Source: Tetramitus jugosus (taxonomy: Eukaryota > Heterolobosea > Eutetramitea > Acrasida > Vahlkampfiidae). From it: a DNA stretch of 64,000 nt. The translations under genes were made by a program, and so were the position numbers. Below the pieces are notes generated by a model. It was not told the DNA's origin and searched no databases. It worked only from the letters and a program-made list of their open reading frames with translations. Shown here one piece after another: positions 10,099 to 22,857 of this stretch. The DNA lies in NCBI GenBank assembly GCA_937625935.1, contig OW569368.1, positions 186,001-250,000 on the forward strand, read 5' to 3'. The number at the start of each line of letters is the position of its first letter. Position 1 is the stretch's first letter.

Positions 10099-13000
10099 AT
10101 GAGCAAGATCACCCTCGGTTCTCGAAGAGTAGTTGTCAAGAGTGCTACTACAGCCTCAAATGCCCCCACTTTCACACCTCAACAAACACAGTGTGTTGCC
10201 TCGTGGATCGAACACGTCGTTGAACAACCGTTGATCAATGCAAGTGACTTGCACCAGTCACTGAAAAACGGTTCTGTATTATGTCAATTAATCGGTGTGT
10301 TAAACGGTACAAAAGATATGGGTCCACACAGAGAGCCTTCCGTACCATTGAGAGAACTGGAGAATATTGCCAGTTTTATGAAATCATGTCAGGATTTTGG
10401 TGTAAAGTGTGGTTGGACGTTGAGTGCGTTGCACAAGGGATCAGATATGAACTCTGTATGTTATTATTATCACATTGTTACAAAACAGCATTTTTTCCAC
10501 TCCAGTGTCATCACCTTTCATTGAGACCTGGTGTTGCGGAGTCCATTTTTTTCTAGTTCATCAGACATCAAGCTCACACAAACTTCCTCTTGTCCGCAAC
10601 TACAATTTTTTTTTCTTTGTGTGATAAAATGTAAAAATGAATGTAATGTGTAATGATGAATCACCAGGTGATTGATCATTTGGTGCAACTATCAGAGAAA
10701 TCAAAGCAAAATGCAATTGAACAAACAACGGCAGAATATAGAGGTCCATTCCTAGACTTCAACTCACCACTGCCAACACCATTCAACCTCTCTGCATGTC
10801 AAAAACTAAAGGTTGAATGTGCCAAGAGTAAGCCTACACCTACTATTACTACGGCTACTACTACTACCACTACCACCACACCTACTACTACACCCACTTC
10901 TTCTTCTTCTTCTTCACCTACTACACCTACTTCTACTTCGACTGCTGCATCCGCAGCAACACCTGTAAAAATGAATAATTTAGCTACGAGTGGTGGTAGT
11001 GTTGATTCACCATCACCAGCTACTCCTCCTCCATCTTCAGCATCATCGTCGTCGTCAACAACGAACGCATCTCCAGTGCTACCGAGAACTGGTTCTGGTA
11101 TTTCTATGTTAGGTAAGAGACCAATTATTAGAAAAACAACGACAACAGATTCCTCTGCTGTCAATTCGCCACCTCCTGCAGATAGTAGTAGTAGTAGCAG
11201 CAGCAGCAGTAGTGCATCTCCATCAAATTCATTGAGTCCTAGTAGAACAGTGATTGTCGCTTCAAAGAGAGCCAGTATTTGCTTAAAATCATCTCCTCTG
11301 TCAAACAACTCTGCTACGGGTGGAGCAGCAACTCATGAAGCTGGAGCTTCGGGCAATAACGGAAGTCCTATCACCAAGTCAAAAGTTGTGATTGGAAAGA
11401 AGCCTGTCAGGGTAAGTATTTTTATTGTTGGCATGCAATCGGTTTAGCAAATTTGTTTACAATTTATTTGTTGTTGTTTCTTATTTTTCGTGTGTGATTG
11501 ATTACTTAGGTTGTGGGAAGTCGTCCTGTATTGTCTCAAAAGGAAATTGAGAGTGTGAATGTTGATATTGGAGACGATAGAGCCGTTTCCTATCATATTA
11601 CACAGTTGAAGACAACAAGTGGTAATGCTTCTCCAGAATACTTGCAGTCATTGGTCACTGTGATCACTCAACAAAACCGTGAATGGGTTGAACAGTTTGT
11701 CAAGGATGGTGCCATCAAGATTTTGGGAGAGATTCTGAACAAGAATGAAGCATCTTTCAAGACTGTGAAGCAAAACACAATCCAAGAGAACTGTATTGGC
11801 TGTTTGAAGGCCATTGCTGACAGTGAAGTATTTTATGGATTCGTGAAGAATTCAAAGACTGTTGCTTCTGTTGCCTTGCTATTGGACATCAAACTGAGAA
11901 GTGCCAGTCACTACACCATCAAGTCAAAGATTTGTGAACTGTTGGCTCTGATTTGTACTTTTTCCGAGGATGGTTTCTGGTGTGCATTGGATGCTATGAC
12001 AGCATACAAGAATACAAAGAAGGAAACTGCAAGATTCAGTGATTTGGTGGGCAGTTTGGCCCCTCAATTCAGATCTGATGCCAAGGTCGTAACCGCCATT
12101 GGACAGATTCCATCAGAGTTGAAGCAAGACACACAAGGATACGCACTTTTGTTTATTAATGCACTCATTAATTCGCCAAAGGATCCTTCAACTCGTTCCT
12201 TCATTCGTGAGGAGTTTACCAAGCTTGGAGCTGGCAAGTATGTTGAGCAGATGAAGGAGGATATTTCCACAGGAGTTATCACTAGCAAATTGCTCATTTC
12301 GCAGGTGAAGGAATACGAAGAAGAAATGTTGAGTGCATTGATCGATGAGGAGATGACCACCAATACAACAGATGCTGCAGAGGCTGACGATGATCATGAG
12401 GATGGTGTATCAGCCGAGTCACCTACAGAGGAAGTGAACATAGAGGATGTCTTGAGATCATTGAAGTTAAAACTGGGCAGAGCCGCTGGAGGTACGAGTT
12501 CTCTTGCTGATGTGCTCAAATCTCTGTTGAAGCTTTCACAAGTCACAACCAATGATTCTATCCTATCTACCAGTTTGAAATCAATCAGTGGTATGTTGAA
12601 ACATCTTGTGGAGCAATCAATGAGCAAACAGGACAAGGGTCAAGTTGAAGATGTACTGGGTGAAATCAGCACATTGAACAAGAGAATCAAACAACTTGAA
12701 AAAGATAAGGAGCTGTCGAAAACCAGCGACAAAGTGCTAGACAAGTTAGCAAGTGAAAAGAATGAACTGATATCTGAAGGCAACAAGCTGAAAACAGAAT
12801 TGAATGTTTTGGCGGATCAGATTCAAAAGATTACCACCGAGAAGAATTCTTTATTGAATCAGTTGAAGACAAAAGAGCAGGACTTGGAAAACTCCAAGAA
12901 GGGTGATTCTGAACAAGTTACACACCTGAAAACAGAATTAGATAATCTTCGAAGAGACATCTTGGAGAAAGAGAAGTATGCTGTTCAAAAATTCGAAAAG

Positions 13001-15070
13001 GAAGTCATCTCAAAGATAGAAGGACAGCTGACAGTGATCGATAGACACACTGGTGATATCCCAATTGCGTCCTCACTCAATGATCTCCCTCCACTCGAGA
13101 AAGCAATTGCCAGAATCTCCAATACTCACTTTATCGTTCTCGACAGAAGTATTCAAGAAGCATTGGACAATGAGGCCAACACCACTAACACTGATGATGA
13201 TAGCGCAATTACTAATTTGAAACTTGAAGTTAGGATGTTGAAGCAACAGAGAAATACTCTGTTGAAGAAGTTGGAAGAAGGTGGCTCTTCTTCAACTGAA
13301 GTGAAGAAGCTCCAAGGTGAGATTGAACAACTTCGCAAGCAACTGGCAAGTGCTCAGTCAATGTCCGCTTCCGTTCCGCCACCACCCTCCATTAATGTTG
13401 TTGATACCGAATCCACTGATACCGCAGGTGACATGCCTCCCCCACCACCACCAATGTCTGGCGTTGCACCACCACCTCCTCCTCCTCCTGGTATGATGGG
13501 TGGCCCTCCACCTCCACCACCAGGTCCAATGATGGGTGGCCCTCCTCCACCACCGGGCATGATGGGAGGACCTCCACCACCTCCTGGTATGATGGGTGGT
13601 CCTCCACCTCCAGGTATGATGACAGCCAAAGCTGGTCCTTCTCTTCCACAACTTCCATCGATCGGTACCCCTTCAAAACCAATGAAGAATTTCTATGGAG
13701 ATGCCATTGCAAAGAATAAGGTTTCTGATACAATTTGGGTCAAGGGTGGTATTATTGATGAGATTAACTCTGTCAATATTGATGTGAATGAAGTCGAAGA
13801 GCTGTTCTCTAACGAGACGACAACAAAGGCTAGCACCTCATCAGAGGTTGACACTCCAAGAAAAGCCAAGAAGGAGCTTGTGTCATTTGTTGAACCTCAA
13901 AAGTCTACCAATGTGGCTCTACTTCTCGGTTACATGAGAATGGAACCAAAGCAGATCAAGGATGCTATTGTCAATATGGACGAGGAAAAGTTGTCTCAGG
14001 CAAATATTGAGGCATTGAAGGACAAGACTCCAACGCCTGATGAAATTGAACAATTGACAGCATATACTGGAGATTACAATCTCTTGTCAAAGACCGATCA
14101 ATTCTACTTGGAGATCAAGGATATTCCAAAATTGAGCACACGGTTGAATTGTTGGGCATTCAAATTTAAGTTTGCCAATGATGTCACTCAATTGTTGCCT
14201 GATATTGATACCCTCACATTAGCTGTTACTGAAGTTCTGGATAGCAATAGATTTAAGCGATTCTTGTCTGTTGTTCTAGCCGTGACAAACTTCTTGAATG
14301 CCAAGTCATCAAAGAAGGACTCCTATGGTTTCAAGCTGAAGTCACTTGTTAAGTTGGCCGATACCAAGTCATCTAAGAACAACATGTCTCTATTGCAATA
14401 TATTGCTGTATTCTGTGAGAAGAATGAGCCTGATCTGCTCGAACTGGGTAAGGATATGGCACATTTAGATGCTGCTACTCGTGTCAGTTTACCAGACGTC
14501 GTGAATGAAGTGAAGAAGCTGCAAATGGGTGTCAAGCTTGTGGACTCTGAAGTGAAGAACAATGAATCAAGTTCTGACAAGTTTTCCAAGGTGATGAAGA
14601 GTTTCTTGAGTGATGCACAGGAGAAACTTGATGACATTACAGGTGCTTTGATTAATTTGGATGAACAATTGACCACATTAACCAACTCGTATGCTGAAGA
14701 GGCTGCCATGATCAAGAACCCTACAGAGTTCTTGCAGAATTTGAAGAAATTCATCGACCTCTACCACGAAGGATACAGAGCCTATCTGAGAAGAGTTGAA
14801 CTTGAACGAAAGAAGCAGATGCAAGCAGCCACAGAAGAAAAGATGAAGACACAATTAGCAGAGGCCATGAACAGAAGAAAGTCGATTCGTTTGTCAGAAG
14901 TGCACCTAGACACAACCGAAAAGAGCTCTGGAATCAGATCAGCTCTTGTCAATGGTGACGCCTTTAGACACAGAAGATACTCCAGATTTGAACAACCAGG
15001 CTCCCAAATGCCCGTCAATCCATTCCCAGGTACCTCAGGGCTGAGGAAAACGAGCTTCTCTCAAAAATAA
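10099..15070 (+). CDS. Formin with N-terminal calponin-homology domain (CH-FH3-FH1-FH2)
   Basis: Three exons: 10099-10455, 10668-11411 and 11510-15070. Introns are 212 nt (GTATGT...CAG) and 98 nt (GTAAGT...TTAG), both phase 0, giving about 1553 residues. The CH domain (about 22-130) is completed across the first splice (GSDMN|S then VIDHLVQL). A Thr/Ser/Pro-rich linker fills exon 2. Then come a GBD/FH3-like armadillo region (about 385-680), coiled coil (about 750-960), FH1 with repeated PPPPPGMMGG units (nt 13375-13622) and a full FH2 (about 1090-1500) with the lasso/knob sequence TNFLNAKSS and FGFKLKSL-like YGFKLKSLVKLADTKSS. A basic tail (RRKSIRLSE) may act as a DAD. FH2 nucleates and elongates actin filaments and FH1 recruits profilin-actin. 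The CH domain is an unusual addition and could bind actin directly. Regulation by Rho GTPases through GBD/FH3 is inferred from the family. Confidence 0.93.
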
Positions 15071-15494
15071 AAGATTGGTGTTGCTCTCCCACTTGTTCCA
15101 CTTAATAATGCAAAAGCTCACACGCACCCAACCTGAATTGGCAGTAGTCACAGAAGATGGTCCAGATCGGGCGAATGCGAACTCCATTCCGAGGAATATT
15201 GGTTTTGTTAACTTTGAGAGATGTGTGAATTGAATTGCTGTGTATCTTCTTAGGCTGCTGCCTGAACGTTTAATGACCATAGAACAATTTTATATCTTCT
15301 TCTTCCTCTACATCCAGAAACGATATGGTTCCTCTCTGCCCCATCAACTATTTTTGGCGTTTCAGATCCTTCAAAAACTTGTTTTGTATTCCTCAACTCG
15401 GAGAATTGCACAAAAAATTTTCACACGCGGGAAACCCAATGCCGACTATGCAAAAACAAACACGCATTCTTATCACAACAAACATCAACAAAGC
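15071..15494. other. Intergenic spacer between formin and TRM7 genes
   Basis: 424 nt between two plus-strand genes. It carries one copy of the short dispersed sequence annotated at 15116-15146. The minus strand is open through most of 15035-15280, but that ORF overlaps the formin 3' end and has no recognisable domain. Upstream of the TRM7 start the frame stays open for 85 codons without a homologous sequence, so I treat it as 5' untranslated. Confidence 0.4.
15116..15146. repeat. 31-nt dispersed sequence, copy 1
   Basis: Begins GCTCACACGCACCCAA and ends TTGGCAGTA. It matches 63970-64000 at 28 of 31 positions. Both copies lie in the first 80 nt or less after a plus-strand stop codon. Whether the match extends beyond 31 nt cannot be seen because the second copy is cut by the window edge. 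Confidence 0.6.
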
Positions 15495-16493
15495 ATGGGC
15501 AAGCACTCAAAGGACAAACGAGACATTTACTATAGAAAAGCCAAAGAAGAAGGATGGAGAGCCAGAAGTTCATTCAAGCTACTTCAAGTCGACGAAGAAT
15601 TCAACATTTTTCAAGGTGTGACGAGAGCTGTTGATTTGTGTGCGGCACCCGGTTCATGGTCACAAGTCTTGCAAAAAAAATTGTTTGAAGAAAATGCAAA
15701 AATTGACTCGACAACAACAGCAACAACAATAACAAGTGAGGATAATAATAATAGTTGTCATTCGATCGAAGGTAATAATAATCATAAACAAACTGCTGAA
15801 AAACCAATTATTGTAGCAGTGGACTTGCAAGAAATGGCACCATTGGACAATGTGATTCAAATTCAAGGCGATATTACTAGTGAAAAAACAGCGCAGGAAA
15901 TTATTGATCATTTCAAGGGTGAGAAGGCACAGTTGGTTGTTTGTGATGGTGCACCTGATGTGACGGGTATGCACGATATTGATGAATACATTCAGAGTCA
16001 ATTGATTTTGGCTGCGTTGAGCATTACGACTCAAGTGCTTGCCAATGGTGGAACATTTGTGAGTAAGATTTTTAGAGGAAAGGATGTGAGTTTGCTGTAC
16101 AATCAAATGGGAATTTTCTTTGAGAAGGTTCATGTGACGAAACCAAAGAGTTCTAGAAATTCGAGTATTGAATCGTTTGTTGTGGGACAGGGATTCAAGA
16201 TGCCAACAAGTGATACATCAAAGTACGCCAATGATATGCTGTTGTATGCTGGTGATGTGTACGGTGAAGGAATACAGAAGCATAACATGCAATTGGGACT
16301 GAATAGAGTGATCGTGCCGTTTATGGCATGTGGAGACTTGAATGGATTTGATTCTGATATGAACTATGCGTTGTTGGATGAAGAAGGTGAACAAAAGGAA
16401 AGAATAGAACCGATTCAACCACCAACGAATCCTCCGTACAAGGAAGCGCTGCGTCTTAAGCACAGCAACGACGAAAAGATGAGATTAAAGTAA
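15495..16493 (+). CDS. FTSJ1: tRNA (cytidine/guanosine anticodon-loop 2'-O-)-methyltransferase, TRM7/FTSJ1
   Basis: Single exon, 332 residues. The ATG at 15495 is chosen because [20 protein letters not shown] is the conserved start of TRM7/FTSJ1, although the frame is open further upstream. Key motifs: [12 protein letters not shown] with catalytic Lys28, SAM-binding [42 protein letters not shown] with the catalytic Asp, [10 protein letters not shown] with the catalytic Lys, and [10 protein letters not shown] with the catalytic Glu. The family methylates positions 32 and 34 of tRNA anticodon loops using SAM. A Thr/Asn-rich insertion of roughly 40 residues splits the early SAM-binding fold between LQKKLFEEN and IIVAVDL, where human FTSJ1 has about ten. 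The C-terminus carries a charged extension. Confidence 0.96.
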   Translation: MGKHSKDKRDIYYRKAKEEGWRARSSFKLLQVDEEFNIFQGVTRAVDLCAAPGSWSQVLQKKLFEENAKIDSTTTATTITSEDNNNSCHSIEGNNNHKQTAEKPIIVAVDLQEMAPLDNVIQIQGDITSEKTAQEIIDHFKGEKAQLVVCDGAPDVTGMHDIDEYIQSQLILAALSITTQVLANGGTFVSKIFRGKDVSLLYNQMGIFFEKVHVTKPKSSRNSSIESFVVGQGFKMPTSDTSKYANDMLLYAGDVYGEGIQKHNMQLGLNRVIVPFMACGDLNGFDSDMNYALLDEEGEQKERIEPIQPPTNPPYKEALRLKHSNDEKMRLK

Positions 16494-16520
16494 ACTTGGT
16501 TTTCATTCATCGCCTACTAC

Positions 16521-19500
16521 TCAGTAGCCAAAATCTCTGACAAGGTTCGCATACGAGTCTTGTTGTGACGCTGCCTGTGGTTTTGTCGCTAGATTGACGT
16601 TCATAGATTTCTTGACTAACACAATCTTTTGTACTCCTAATAGATTGTACAACTCATCCACTTTCGTTATAATATCGTCCAACTTGTTTGTCCAGTTGGT
16701 CGAAGATAGAATGTCAAACACGTCGTCCGTCACTTCTTCATCTAGGAAGTCGGCAATCTGCAGCGTGCCGTAAATCTGTTGGCCAGCGTATTCACGTACC
16801 TTGGGGTATCTGCTCATCAGACCAGATGTAAATAATCTTTGAATGGATTTCATTCTGGTTGGATCTTCAAAACGCAATAGCTCACACAATACGTCGATAC
16901 AGATGAATATCTTGCTGATATTCTTTGTTTGTTTCATCTCTGCCGTAATGCTCACAATAATTTGTTCTGTTAACGAGTATTGATCAGGTGTAAGAAAATC
17001 TAAGCAATCGTGGGAGAAAAGATGACCTAATGACTTAAGCAGAGGCACCACGACACGATCATCCAACTGATTAGTCTGCAATATTCTCAATAGATCCTCG
17101 CTTATCTTCGCTGTGACATTCTTATTGCCACCTCGGTTCAACTCCTTAATAAACTTCACAAGAGCCTCTGCACTGTACTTGAATACGTGACTAGAGAGAC
17201 CTCCTACACTAATCACAAGACCACTCAATAGGCTACTCCTGTATTCATCAAAGTTCAAACATTTCACAAATATTGGGAATGTGACCTCTGGGGAAGACCA
17301 ATCAATTAGATCGGTTTCTTGTTCGCCTTCACTAATTAACTGTCTCAATGTCTCCTTTTGTGGAATATTAATAATAACTGGATTTTCAGACAGCAAGAGA
17401 TTCTTAAGAATGTTGCCAGCATGATCTCTAACTCGGTCAATCTTCTCCACTGCTTGTTTTAAAATACAACTGATGACAGATGATGCCATTTCGACCGAGA
17501 ATAGATCGTTTCTGGCATCATTAGCACACAACAGCTTAGCCCATCTATGAAGAGCTTGAATCGATGCTTCGCGTACCAATGATCCTATGTCTCCTCTCTT
17601 ATCGACAGAATAATCGTTTGCTCCAATAAGGAAAGAAGCAAAGATTGACCCTAAATTTGAAACATTAACTCCAGAATCACCAACACCCGAGGTTTCGCAT
17701 AGAGCTATGAGTCCCAAGACGGCGTTTCTTCTGGACTCTGCATCATGCAATTCAGGATTACTCTCAATAGAAATCTTTTGGATCAGTGTTGAGCTTACAT
17801 CTCTGAATGTATTTTCATCAATCAATTGTTTTGGAATAGAGCCTAGAGCAAGAGAATATCCCCTCCGTGTAGCAGGATTGATATCAGTTTTGAGAGTGTC
17901 TATGTACTGATAGATCACGCTCCTACCTAACTCTATATTCTCTCGTACATAATATTGAGAAGTGAATGCTTTGAAGGCACGAATGGCAATGTCAATAATT
18001 TCTTCATTTGGATGTTTGAGGTTCGTGTCCAAGGTTTCCTGAAATACGTTCAATGTTCGCTTTTTCAAGACTCGTGGTCCAACTGCGGCATGATAGTTAC
18101 TGATTTCCGGTAAGTCCAATCTACTTAGGGCTATTCGTTCTATAAAATAGCAAACGGCTTCTCGAATTATCTCTCCTCCTTTTCCTCGATATAATCTCTT
18201 CGCTTCAATCGTTGGAATAACTTCTTTCAAATCAGTTTTGAGTTGACTAGAAAAAATGTGTCCCTGCTTGGCCAATCCATACATAACGTCAGCCGCAGCT
18301 ATGATCGATCCATGTCGAATGTTGATGTCATCAACAAAACAACGCAGTAATAGTGATGGCAGAACAGTATTAGCCATATATGGCACATCAAGCTCACAAA
18401 GTCTATGCAATGCTTGTGCAGATAATTCTCGCACAGATTTGTCCCAATGAACAGACTTCACCTCAACTAAATGATCAACTAAACTCTGACAATATTCAGG
18501 ATATTGAGCTATAAAGTAACTCACCTCCAAATATGCATTACTCCTATTAGAGAGAGTAAAATAGTCTGCCTTTGTTAATATATCAATACCATGAGGAAAA
18601 TTACCTTGTCTTCCAACGTTCTCTTGGAATGCCGCTGCTGCAGCTCTTCTACAATTGACCTCTCTATCGAAAACAGCAGTCTTAAGCAGCCCTCTGGCAA
18701 GCGAGGAAACATAAGGGGACATGACTTCTGGTGCATAAGCTCGAGAGAAAGCCCAACACACGTAACATGCAGAATCTCTAACATGAGATCCAACGCTGTG
18801 CGCTCCCTTTCGCTCATCATACTCTAGCGCTTTTTGCAGTACTGGAACTACTGTATCGAGTCTTTCAGGCAGGAGTAATCCACGCCGAGCTAACTCTGCT
18901 AAAGCGAGACAGCCGCCATGCCATGCATTGTCACCCTCTCCGGGACTCAGTAAGTCGAGCACTGAGCCGACAACCTCGTCTCCAAAATGCTTCGGTAATC
19001 TCATTGTTATTCTACCGACTCCCTTTGCTGCGCTCCATCTGACAATTGTTTCTCTATCACGGAGACCCTCAAGCATTTTACCAATAACCTCTTCAATCTG
19101 CTCAGGTACATCCACATCTTCGTCGTCCTCCTCGCTCACATCTGATTCCATGTTGTTTTGATTCTTCGATAGAGAAGTATTCGTTGATCTTAAATTCTGA
19201 AGCAATGATTTTCTACCCTTCTGGTATCGCCAGCTCACAACTCTTGGTCGTAAGTAAATCAATCCAATCCTCTGGGCAAGTTTAACCGTTAGTTGTCGTA
19301 TCAAACCATTACCTACATCAGAGGTATCTGCCACTGCAAAAGGTAAGATCGTAGCTACCACAAGTATCATCTCGTCTCTCCGGCCACTCTTGAAAATATC
19401 GATGAGGGTAGCAAAAATGCCTGATCTTAAAACCTGATCATCAGAATGAGCCAAAGAGTCACTTGCCCAATTTAAGAATGTGATTAATTGACCGTGCAAA

Positions 19501-20223
19501 TCATGCCTTGTCAATAATTTTGATAGAAACACTGATGCACCATCTCTAGTTTTTCCAGAGTCCGACAACGCCTGCGTTGCTGCGTTCATCATTCGCCTCG
19601 TGAGTGATGTCTCTGATTCAGGGTTGACATCAACAGCAGAAAATGGAAAAGGATTCATTACAATGAGCGACAACCAGAGCATAATAACATATCGAGTTTC
19701 CCATTCGAACACTGGAATTGTTGCATAAATCGAATACAACGACTCCAATTGACTTAAATCATGCGGAAATTGTTTCACTATAGCCTTGTATCCTCTCACC
19801 TTTGTCAACAAGTACAAAACAGTGAATAAGCTACGACGCAAACTCTCTACACTGTTCATTTGAACGTGTCGACCAATCTTAGTGACCTGCTTCATTCCCA
19901 ATACTTGTTCAACAAGATCCATTACGAGTGATATGATTCCCTCGAGATGAGGATCCAGTAATTGCCCCTTTTCCAAATACTTTTCAAACTAGGAGAAAAA
20001 GTCAATATGATATAAAACAACAACAGTGCACTTATGAATTCCATACAATTCTTTGTAGCTTTTGAGTGTGTTTTTTGAGCTGTGAAATCTCTGTTATGGT
20101 TGCATAATCGCTAACGAGTGCATTCACTTGGTCTGCCTCCGCAAAGAAGCTTTGGAATTGGTGGGTTGTTTCTTCCTCCTCATCGCCGTCAATGTTCATA
20201 GGGTCATTAAAACCTGACATCAT
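16521..20223 (-). CDS. TBCD: Tubulin-folding cofactor D
   Basis: Two exons: 20223-20047 and 19988-16521, with a 58-nt intron (GTATGG...CTAG, phase 0) and 1214 residues. The splice joins KLQRI to FEKYLEKGQLLDPHLEG, restoring the conserved LLDPHLE segment. An armadillo/HEAT-repeat protein throughout, with cofactor D hallmarks: ITK/LTKVRGYK, WETRYVIMLWLSL, TVVRW-type IVRWSAAKGVGR, DNAWHGGCLALAELARRGLL, VRDSACYVCWAFSRAY and AAAAFQENVGRQGNFPHGI. The acidic stretch EEDDEDVDVPEQIEEV precedes the second HEAT block, as in human TBCD. It captures beta-tubulin and, with cofactors C and E, assembles the alpha/beta dimer. The 3' end converges on TRM7 with 27 nt between stops. Its start lies 184 nt from the divergent TRP channel gene, so the two may share a promoter region. 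Confidence 0.97.
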
Positions 20224-20407
20224 TTTTAAATTCAAGATAAGTTTTTGCTTCCAGCAGTAAGAAATTGAATCGCACCGAAAATGGCGCCAATAGAAAAGCG
20301 CCAAAACCTTTCATGTCCGATTGAAACTTCAATTCTTCTATCGGACATCTTTCCAAAACAAACAAACATTTGTCCTGCATGTTGTGACGACGCCTAGCAA
20401 AACATTA

Positions 20408-22857
20408 ATGTTCGACCATAAGAACCAAAAGACGGACCATGACATCACAGATGCCACCGTTCAGACACTACTCCGAGTAACCAATCAACAAGTTGCTTCT
20501 CCCTCTGAATACGAAGCTAAAAAGCGAAGAAGAAGAAAAAGGGCTCAGAAAGAAAAGGAAGACGAAGAAGAAGAAGAAGAAGATGAAATTGACATTTATG
20601 CAAAGGATTTTCTGCCTTCTGCCTATCAGATCCATGAGAACATTCGTATGGGACCTCTAGCAAAATGGAGAAAGAAGAGAATGATTCCTTGGAAGATTAT
20701 TCTTCATGCCATTATTGTGACATTGGTCACCGTACTTATTTTGTTGTATACTCAAAAGAGACAACCATTTTTCAGGAGACAGGGAGAGGGATTTGCGCAA
20801 TTGTTTCTGCCTGAGTCTCACAAAAATATTGAAGAATCTGGTTATGACACCTATATTGCATTCCTGAGAAATATAGACGATGTAATTGATGATGTCAAGA
20901 AAACTGTTTCTACCTATTATTCACTGTCGAATACGAGTGTAGATTCAGTATTATACTTGCCAAAGAGTAGATCGGAGCCAAATATTATTCGTCCGATTAA
21001 GGCTACAGCTAAACTCTGGAATCAAAACCCAAGACATTATCTCGAAGCGGGCCACGATACACATAATGTCGACGATCTGAAATATTCGGTTGTCCGTGAT
21101 GATTTGAGTGATGAGAATCCTCTTGGGTTGACTTTGAGTAACATCATAACCAATGATACCAGATTGTTTTTTGACAGGTTGAATCAGTTAAAACTTGAGT
21201 TTGATTATCAGAGCTTAGATGTCAGTTCATTCAGTACATCCAAGATTGCAGAGTGCATTCAATGGACCTTGTACAAGACGTATGAGTTTCATGGATCGGG
21301 ATCACTTGCTGTTACACTATTTTATGAGTACAATGAGTGTGAGAATATCAAGTCAGCTCCTAAAGCTCAATTTCGTAAGGCAACCACGTGGATCAGTCTC
21401 TTCTTGATGATCTGCTCCTTTATATCTCAATTCTTGACATTTAAGTCGATCATTAAGAGAATTAGATACTTTTTGCATATCAGAAAGGGAACAAAGCTCA
21501 TAAGGCGATCCAGTGGAAGATTTAGCAAGTCTCTGATGCCAACTCTGGATCTTGCGCAAAAAATTGGATTGCCATTGGGAGATATCAAATTGAGTGACCT
21601 CCCAAAGTTTGTGTCTCTGTGGTATCTGGTTCAGTGGATGGCCGACATTTGTAACATTGTTTCCTTCTTTTTGCTCATATTGGATCATATCGATACTGTG
21701 TTTCCTCCACTGTTTCTAGGTGCAGGTGCGTTCATATCCTGGCTATCTATTCTCAGATTCTTCCAATATGCACCCTCATTTTATGTATGTATCATCCATT
21801 GATATTGAACATTTACGTCCTAACCGAAACTAACTTTACAATCCTTTAGGCATTAATTGTCACAATCAGAAACGGTATACCCAATGCGTTCAGATACTTT
21901 GTTTGTGTGTTACCCATTTTCATTGGCTTCTCAATCGCTGGTACAACCATTTTTGGTCACTACAATAGAAATGTATGTAGCTCAAATTAATAGAACGTAC
22001 TTGATTCAATCATCCACTAACCTTTGACCAACAACAAACAGTTTGATGATGTTCAAGAAGCATCCATATCTCTATTTTGTATGTTAAACGGAGATGCCAT
22101 CCATCACATATTCGATGGTCTGTCGGGAATCAACGGGTTCATGTCCTTTAGCTCTCGAGTTTATGTGTATGTATTCTGTATACTATTCATTACAACTATT
22201 CTCAACATCTTCATTCTGATCATGCAAGACGCGTTCGAGAAGACGCGTCAGGAGTTCGCGGAGAAGAGTGAAGCTGAGAAGTTGTTGTTCGACAGAGCTG
22301 CAAGTGAGAATGAGAATCCAGGTGAAGGAAGTAGAGCTGACTGCAGCAGTGACGACTCAAGTGACGTTTACAGCTACTCGAGCGATGAACTTGACTTGGA
22401 AGATAACGTGACCCTGTTTCGTGAAGACAGCTCAGACAACAACGAGCAAGGAGGAAAGAGATCGCTCACTAAACTGTCCCGAACCAAGCGACTCCAAGAA
22501 CAGTTGCAAGAAATCGCGGATGAACAAGCCAAAAAAGATGGTGCTGAACCAAAAAGTCTCAAGTATATATTTGATGAAGAATCGCCGTTGGAGAACATTG
22601 ACCGGATTCAAAGCTTTGTTCGAGAACTTGCGCGACAGAGAACTTTGCAATCTACCGAAGATGCATTGATCCGAGAATTGCTGGATAAACTGGATGAAAC
22701 TGCAGAGTCTCTGAAGACGGCCACGCTCGACTTCAGAGGACATACAATCGGTAACCACATCATCGATGAGAATTACTACGAGGCACCTGAAGAACAAAAC
22801 TATCGCCTGTCGCGAACGAACACCTTTTACCACAAACTCAAAAATCAACAGCGATAA
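20408..22857 (+). CDS. Mucolipin (TRPML)-like cation channel
   Basis: Three exons: 20408-21784, 21850-21972 and 22042-22857. The introns are 65 and 69 nt, donors GTATGT and GTATGT, all phase 0, giving about 771 residues. Topology fits TRPML/PKD2 channels: one helix near residues 95-114, a large luminal loop (about 115-345), then five helices. The pore region is at the start of exon 3 (SISLFCMLNGDAIHHIF). NGDA at 516-519 corresponds to the NGDD filter of mucolipins. After the last helix comes a long acidic cytosolic tail with a coiled segment. A Lys/Arg-rich patch followed by Glu residues sits at about 38-60. TRPML channels release calcium and iron from lysosomes and phagosomes. No lysosomal sorting motif could be assigned with confidence. 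A PKD2 channel is a weaker alternative. Confidence 0.87.

Noticed and set aside
9641-10175. Hydrophobic minus-strand ORFs between RAD51D and the formin
   Set aside because: They overlap the RAD51D start and the formin exon 1; their Leu/Val/Phe runs come from CAA/AAC repeats in the leader.
10799-11308. Long minus-strand ORF opposite formin exon 2
   Set aside because: It mirrors Ser/Thr/Pro repeats of the plus-strand exon and consists of Val/Gly/Leu runs without a domain.
13354-13733. Overlapping minus-strand ORFs rich in Gly/Pro or Trp/Arg
   Set aside because: They are the reverse complement of the FH1 proline repeats of the formin.
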